Source of the DNA: Hyperoplus lanceolatus
Lineage: Eukaryota; Chordata; Actinopteri; Uranoscopiformes; Ammodytidae
Direction of reading: 5' to 3'
Length of the DNA stretch: 64,000 nt
NCBI GenBank assembly: GCA_026929865.2
Contig: CM049400.1
Span: forward strand, 19,098,501 to 19,162,500
This document shows positions 59,601 through 64,000 of this stretch, piece by piece. The first letter of the stretch is position 1. Each line of letters starts with the position of its first letter. The position numbers and the translations under genes are program-made. Under the pieces are notes generated by a model. It worked only from the letters and a program-made list of their open reading frames with translations. It searched no databases and was not told the origin of the DNA.

Positions 59601-62112
59601 TTAGAAGAGGAGGAGTGGTTGCATAGGAGACAATGGAACAGCCACGAACCTCCATCAACCTCCCCATCATACTGCTGCAGGAACTAAAAGTAATGAGGTA
59701 GAACGGAGTAAAAGCAGGAAAATGATTATGGTTGAAAATGGTTTATAAATCTAGTCTGATTGTCATGAATAGCTAAATACATTTTGTTTCAAATGCTGCT
59801 TGCAGGTCCTAAGAGAAAAGAGTTATTGATTAAAAGTGTACTGACTCGGTAAACCCGGACGCTGGCCTTGTGGTGTGAACTGAGGGAATGTCCGCGTAGC
59901 TTCTCCAAACTGCTGGTCACGTAGTCACAAAGGTTGCACCTCAGCTGGACCGGGTTGCCCTTGGCAATAATGGCAGCCCCTTCTTGACCCCTGTCTCCAC
60001 CCTCCTGAAGATGAGCGGCTAGCTGGTAGCGGGTGCGGTGTCTGTCAGTCTGGCAGTGCAAGGAGAAGTTAGCCCTTAGTGGCGTGGTGTAGCCGCACAG
60101 CCTGCAGTGACAGCCACCGGCAACCAGTGAGCACCATTCAGACTGGGGCAGAGAACGAGCAGTGTTCAGGTGCTGCTCCAAGGACTCTAAGCTGTCGGAT
60201 GAAAAGCAGGAGCACACAAGACATTGAAACAGGCCCTGGGAGAGGGGTCCAGTGGGGGACATGGATGGGGCTGGTGGGGGAGACGGAGAGGGTGAGGGGG
60301 AAGGAGTCAGTGTAGACCCAAGGGTGACTGGCTGTTCTGCAACTTGTTGACTGGTCAATCGCATGTTCAAGGAGAGCTCGGCACCTAAAACAGAGAGAAA
60401 CCTTGTAAGATTTGTTTTTTACATGTAAATGTTGGAATGGCAGCGTGAGTTGTGATGCATGGCTCACCTGTGTTTTGTAGGTGTTTAAGCTGCGGGGCGA
60501 GGCTCCTGCAGTGAGACAGATAGTAACCTCTCTGGAGCCTTAGCATGTTATGTGTGTGTTTCTCGCTGGTGGTGTGTATGCGCAGGTTGCGGGCAATGCT
60601 GGTCTCATAGTCGCACACATCACACCGCCACCGCTTACCGTGAGAGGGAGAGTGTGTAGGTGGCGGGAGCGTGGCTGGCGGGGTAGCAGGTGTGGGAATA
60701 GAGTGTGGGAGCTTGTATGCAGGCTCTTCCACCACGTGACCATTGGAGGAGCTGCTATCGTTGGTATTTTGAGAGGTGGGCATGTGAGCATTCGAGTGTC
60801 CCCCATTTTGAACATTATTAAGGTGTTTATCTGACTGCATGTGTATGCTGAGGTTGCCTTTCGATGAGGTAGCATAGTCGCAGACCTCACAGCGGTAGGG
60901 CTTGTAGCCACAGGCGTATGTTTCACCCCGGGCCAAGCGAGGATGGGGTTTCCCCGAACTGCAATATCCACACACATCTCGTGTTGCACCGCCGCACACA
61001 CACTTTCCCCTGGAGGCGCCACACACACACTGGCTTTCCGTCTCTGGGTGTTTCTCTTTCATGTGGACTTGCAGTGTATGCTGAGACTTATAGTGCCAGT
61101 TACACTTAGGGCATTTCAGTGTCTTGCAGGAATTGCGTGAGTGCATTATGGTCATGTGACTAGTCAGTGAATTCGGAGAGAGGTCTTGGTTGAGGTTTTT
61201 GAGGACAGCTTCTTTCTGTTCTCCTTCTTTGTCTCTCTCATCCTCCACCTCTATGTCTAGCTGGCTATCATTTGGTTCTGGAGCTTTGGCACCATCTCCA
61301 TTGGAAATGGAAGAGTGAGGAACCCCTGCCGGCCCGTCATCCTCAGCAGGTGTACGAGCAGGCTCAGTGCCTGCCAATGGAAAAGCCAGAGTTGACTTCT
61401 GGGATTTAAAGCTCTGAGGAAACCCAGAAATCCAGCCCTGATCCCCCGTAATGTCTTTTACCCCTGTCTCGCTCGGCAGGGCGGAAGAGGAGGACGGACA
61501 AGTGAAGTGCTTTGGAGAGGTGGAAAGAAAAGGGGAGGGCTTTGGAGAGGCTGCTGTTTTGCTGTCGAGTGTGCCACTGGCCTTCGCAGTGCTGGAAGAA
61601 GAGCTGTGCTGGCTCTGAGGTAATAAAGAACATTTGGATTTGGTTTGGCTTTGGTTTGAGATGGCCTCCTCCTCCTCTTCCGTCTCCTCCTCTCCACTGC
61701 TAACGGCTGCCGGGAGGCCCCCTGTAACTGACGCCTCTCCCACACCTCCGTGCACCTCCCTTTCTTCATTCCTTTGCCCTGACAAATATCCCTCCCCGAA
61801 GTCCTCCTCCATCCCCTGCTTTTGACACGCTCCGTTCTCCTGTGAACGTTGGCCTCCTTCTGTCTGCTGCTCACCTCCCCGGGTCTCTTCTCTAGCCTGG
61901 GACCCCTCTGCACCCCCCTCCTCCTGCTGCTGAGGCAGGGTCAGGGGCTCTTTGGCAGGGGCCACGGCTGAGGTATGAGAGGATGACCCCTGCTCTGGAT
62001 TGACCGCCAGGGTCAGGAGAGGAAGAGATAAAGCCTGGGGACTGAGGTCAGCATCTCTCTCCTCTCCTCCCCCTCCATCCCCCCCTCCTCCTCCTCCCTC
62101 ACCGCTGTCCAT
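50602..62112 (-). CDS. zfhx2: Zinc finger homeobox (ZFHX) transcription factor, probably ZFHX2
   Basis: Ten coding exons (62112-60468, 60384-59846, 59683-59470, 58840-58733, 58598-58468, 58266-58156, 56724-56568, 56396-51664, 51517-50858, 50718-50602) stay in frame and give about 2,804 residues. C2H2 fingers include [59 protein letters not shown], and about 12 more through [20 protein letters not shown]. Four homeodomains start near residues 1968 ([12 protein letters not shown]), 2085 ([14 protein letters not shown]), 2499 ([13 protein letters not shown]) and 2722 (QRTQMSHFQ); the last two are split at VVQ-VWFQN. A Gln-rich stretch ([13 protein letters not shown]) and acidic runs separate them. 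ZFHX proteins are large nuclear regulators of neuronal and muscle differentiation. Compact size and a short N-terminus favour zfhx2; linkage to gcsh (as ZFHX3 on human 16q) leaves zfhx3-type possible. The protein stops 26 residues after homeodomain 4. Confidence 0.85.
57280..58155. other. ZFHX intron with short direct repeat
   Basis: A 19-bp sequence GCTACTTAAACATGCATTA occurs at 57858-57876 and 57988-58006, in similar following context. Purine-rich simple sequence spans 57420-57720. A stretch at 57340-57420 containing GAGCGTAATTGGAAAGC and GAATTAATGAACCTCAATTA looks like a possible regulatory element. Confidence 0.4.
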
Positions 62113-62148
62113 ACCAGAGGCTACAGCTGCGAAGCATCACTACCCCAC

Positions 62149-63960
62149 CTGTAGTAGATATAGAGGAAGAGAAGAAGAAGAAGACGAGAGCAGGACAGTT
62201 AGAGAGACAGGAGAGAGAGGTGAAGGGGGAAAAAGAGGAGAAATACATGAGTCATGTAAATAGTATTGCATAACAGTGGAGGCCATTGATTACAGTCCCT
62301 GGATAGCATCTGTTCAATACTGCCTTCACAGTGCGCAATACGGAGGCTGGTTACTCAGGTGTTAGCGTTAGCCCTTAATGGGAAAATCAATAGCATGAGC
62401 GCTAAACTAGGTAGAGGAATGCGGGTAAAGGCTACGCAGGAGGTCTATAATATTCCTCAGGGGATCGGATTAAATAAAGAACTGAACGCTTGTGAGCTAA
62501 AGGGTTTCCACTAAATTGCCACACTTAGATAAAAGCGGTTAAAAGAAGAGTTTTTAAAGGCCATTTTATCTTTTTATATATCTGTTGCTGTGCGAGATTT
62601 TGAATCTGGATTTGTGCTTGTGCACGAGCCATTTTATTTAACATGTAATGCGAACACAGATGGTGCACACAATATAGTAAACACCTGTAATTTAGACCAA
62701 AATATAACAAATGCTTGTGTTGCTCTTATACAAATATGTGTTGTGATCCCAGATGGGTGTTGATGAACACCAGTGGTAATTGTTAAAGCAACAGTTTCTG
62801 ATGTTGCAGTGCAACATATTTCTCCTCATTGTCTGTGTATAATATCATGTCTACGCCATTTTCACACTATAAACACTCACATAAACACTTGTGCAATGAT
62901 GTCAAATAAAATGATAAATCCTCTATTGTTATAAACTAAAATTATCTATCGTGCATTTTGTGTGTTTGAAAAAAATATATATTTAAAGCGCAATTGTTAA
63001 AACTGCATTTTTTTTTACAAGATTGCATTCTCTTGGCTTTTACAATAATTTGGTTTTAATGAAACTAGTCTAAGGGTGATGATATTTTACCCTACGTGAA
63101 TAACCATCAACAAAAGTACAAAAATTGAGCAATGACTTATTAACAAAGATTCTGAATCACCAGCACAACCATGCACCACTACAAAGACTCCCTAAAAAAA
63201 TAATCAGGGCCTTTCCTTCTCTTCTGTCCCTGACTGACAGATGGATGCCAGATGAGACAGATACGTCTTTCTCACTCTGCGCGCGTCCCACAATCTCATT
63301 ACTGACCTTTTTTAATCAAGGAGAGACCTTAAGGAACCCTTTCACCTTCTCCTCCAAATGACCAACCCCCTCCTCCTCGTCCTCCTCCTTAAACACCCTC
63401 TCTCTCCTTCAGCCACCCCCTCTCCCTTCTCCGCACCTTAAAGATATATGGCTCATATCGGCACTCTGATAGTGCTTTAATGTACTGTGTTTATGTCACA
63501 GGCCACAGACCCTTGCCCACTGCAGCTGTCCGCTGTCCCGCCAGGATAGCACTGAGGGGTTGAGCCGGCCTGCCAGCAGCTGAGAACAGTCCCTAATCTG
63601 ATAAAGATTTTCATTTACACTGCAATCAATAACCTGGGTCTATCGGCAATGTAACTATTTATACAAACATTCCTGGCTCTCTATCGATCACTAGTGCGGG
63701 AAACCATCATTTAGCAACGTGTGCGTGTGTGTGCATGTGTACATCTATCTGAGTGTTAATGTGTGTACATCCTGTTGTGCACAGACTCTGATATTGACAA
63801 TGAAGCACACACACACAGTACTGCTGAAATCTAGCATGCATATTACAATGTTAGATTACAATTTTAAAATATTAATACACAAGACATATCTTTATGAGGT
63901 CTGCATGTTACTGATTTTGCAAGATACAATTGAGTCTAAAAATTGTTTTATTCCACCTTA
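62149..63960. other. ZFHX 5' intron or upstream DNA
   Basis: The first coding exon begins at 62148 after a minus-strand acceptor (ATATCTACTACAG) only 36 bp before the ATG. The true first exon and promoter must therefore lie further right, possibly outside the window. No exon was recognised here. 63420-63660 is GC-balanced and contains GATAAAGATTTTCATTTACA and CAATCAATAACC, possibly regulatory. Confidence 0.5.
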
Positions 63961-63964
63961 GGCT

Positions 63965-63965
<1 letters not shown>

Positions 63966-64000
<35 letters not shown>
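63966..64000. repeat. (TG)n microsatellite running off the window
   Basis: An uninterrupted TG tract continues to the last base, so its length is unknown. Confidence 0.95.

Noticed and set aside
61406-61913. Alternative frames of 75 and 151 codons opposite or within the first ZFHX coding exon
   Set aside because: Shadows of the ZFHX coding frame, which alone contains zinc fingers and keeps exon phase.

Overview
The window is teleost fish nuclear DNA. Genes are split into short exons with GT/AG introns, microsatellites of the CA/GT type are abundant, and about a third of the sequence carries fish-style transposon debris (TTAA-flanked MITEs, hAT-like elements, a 5'-truncated LINE, tRNA-derived SINE pieces). 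All coordinates below come from reading splice sites and reading frames by eye; every proposed exon chain was checked to keep frame. The species cannot be named from this alone; a spiny-rayed (percomorph) fish is a reasonable guess.

Layout. 1-6.9 kb: non-coding, with a nested hAT-like/TIR element (1.08-2.90 kb) and microsatellites. 6.95-14.2 kb, plus strand: fam107b, with a TATA-box first exon that would add 29 residues in frame, and introns holding a LINE with a 28-bp target duplication and a TTAA-flanked MITE. 15.2-22.5 kb: a transposon nest, with a 6.1-kb element bounded by about 370-bp inverted repeats, itself split by a 2.36-kb TIR element whose left half and right half are each tandemly doubled. 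23-27 kb: repeats and a frameshifted THAP-domain exon. 27.3-32.5 kb, plus strand: gcsh (mitochondrial glycine cleavage H protein, 5 exons, 175 aa). 33.4-38.6 kb, minus strand, tail to tail with gcsh: a 9-exon, 885-aa cryptochrome of the plant-like type with an unusual N-terminal extension that contains a perfect ubiquitin-interacting motif. 38.8-47.7 kb: a gene desert starting at a CTCF-like site and containing an NFI half-site cluster and POU/homeodomain-type sites. 47.7-62.15 kb, minus strand: a ZFHX-family zinc-finger homeobox gene (10 coding exons, about 2,804 aa, about 15 C2H2 fingers, four homeodomains), probably zfhx2, ending abruptly after the fourth homeodomain. 62.15-64 kb: its 5' intron/upstream DNA.

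The genes do not form a pathway. gcsh is housekeeping mitochondrial metabolism, fam107b is an actin/stress-related small coiled-coil protein, the cryptochrome is a putative light-responsive flavoprotein, and the ZFHX gene is a large developmental (mainly neural) transcription factor whose regulatory DNA probably occupies the desert. The most novel item is the cryptochrome with the UIM-bearing extension; next are the NFI half-site cluster, the L-L-R-R transposon structure and the C-terminally shortened ZFHX protein.
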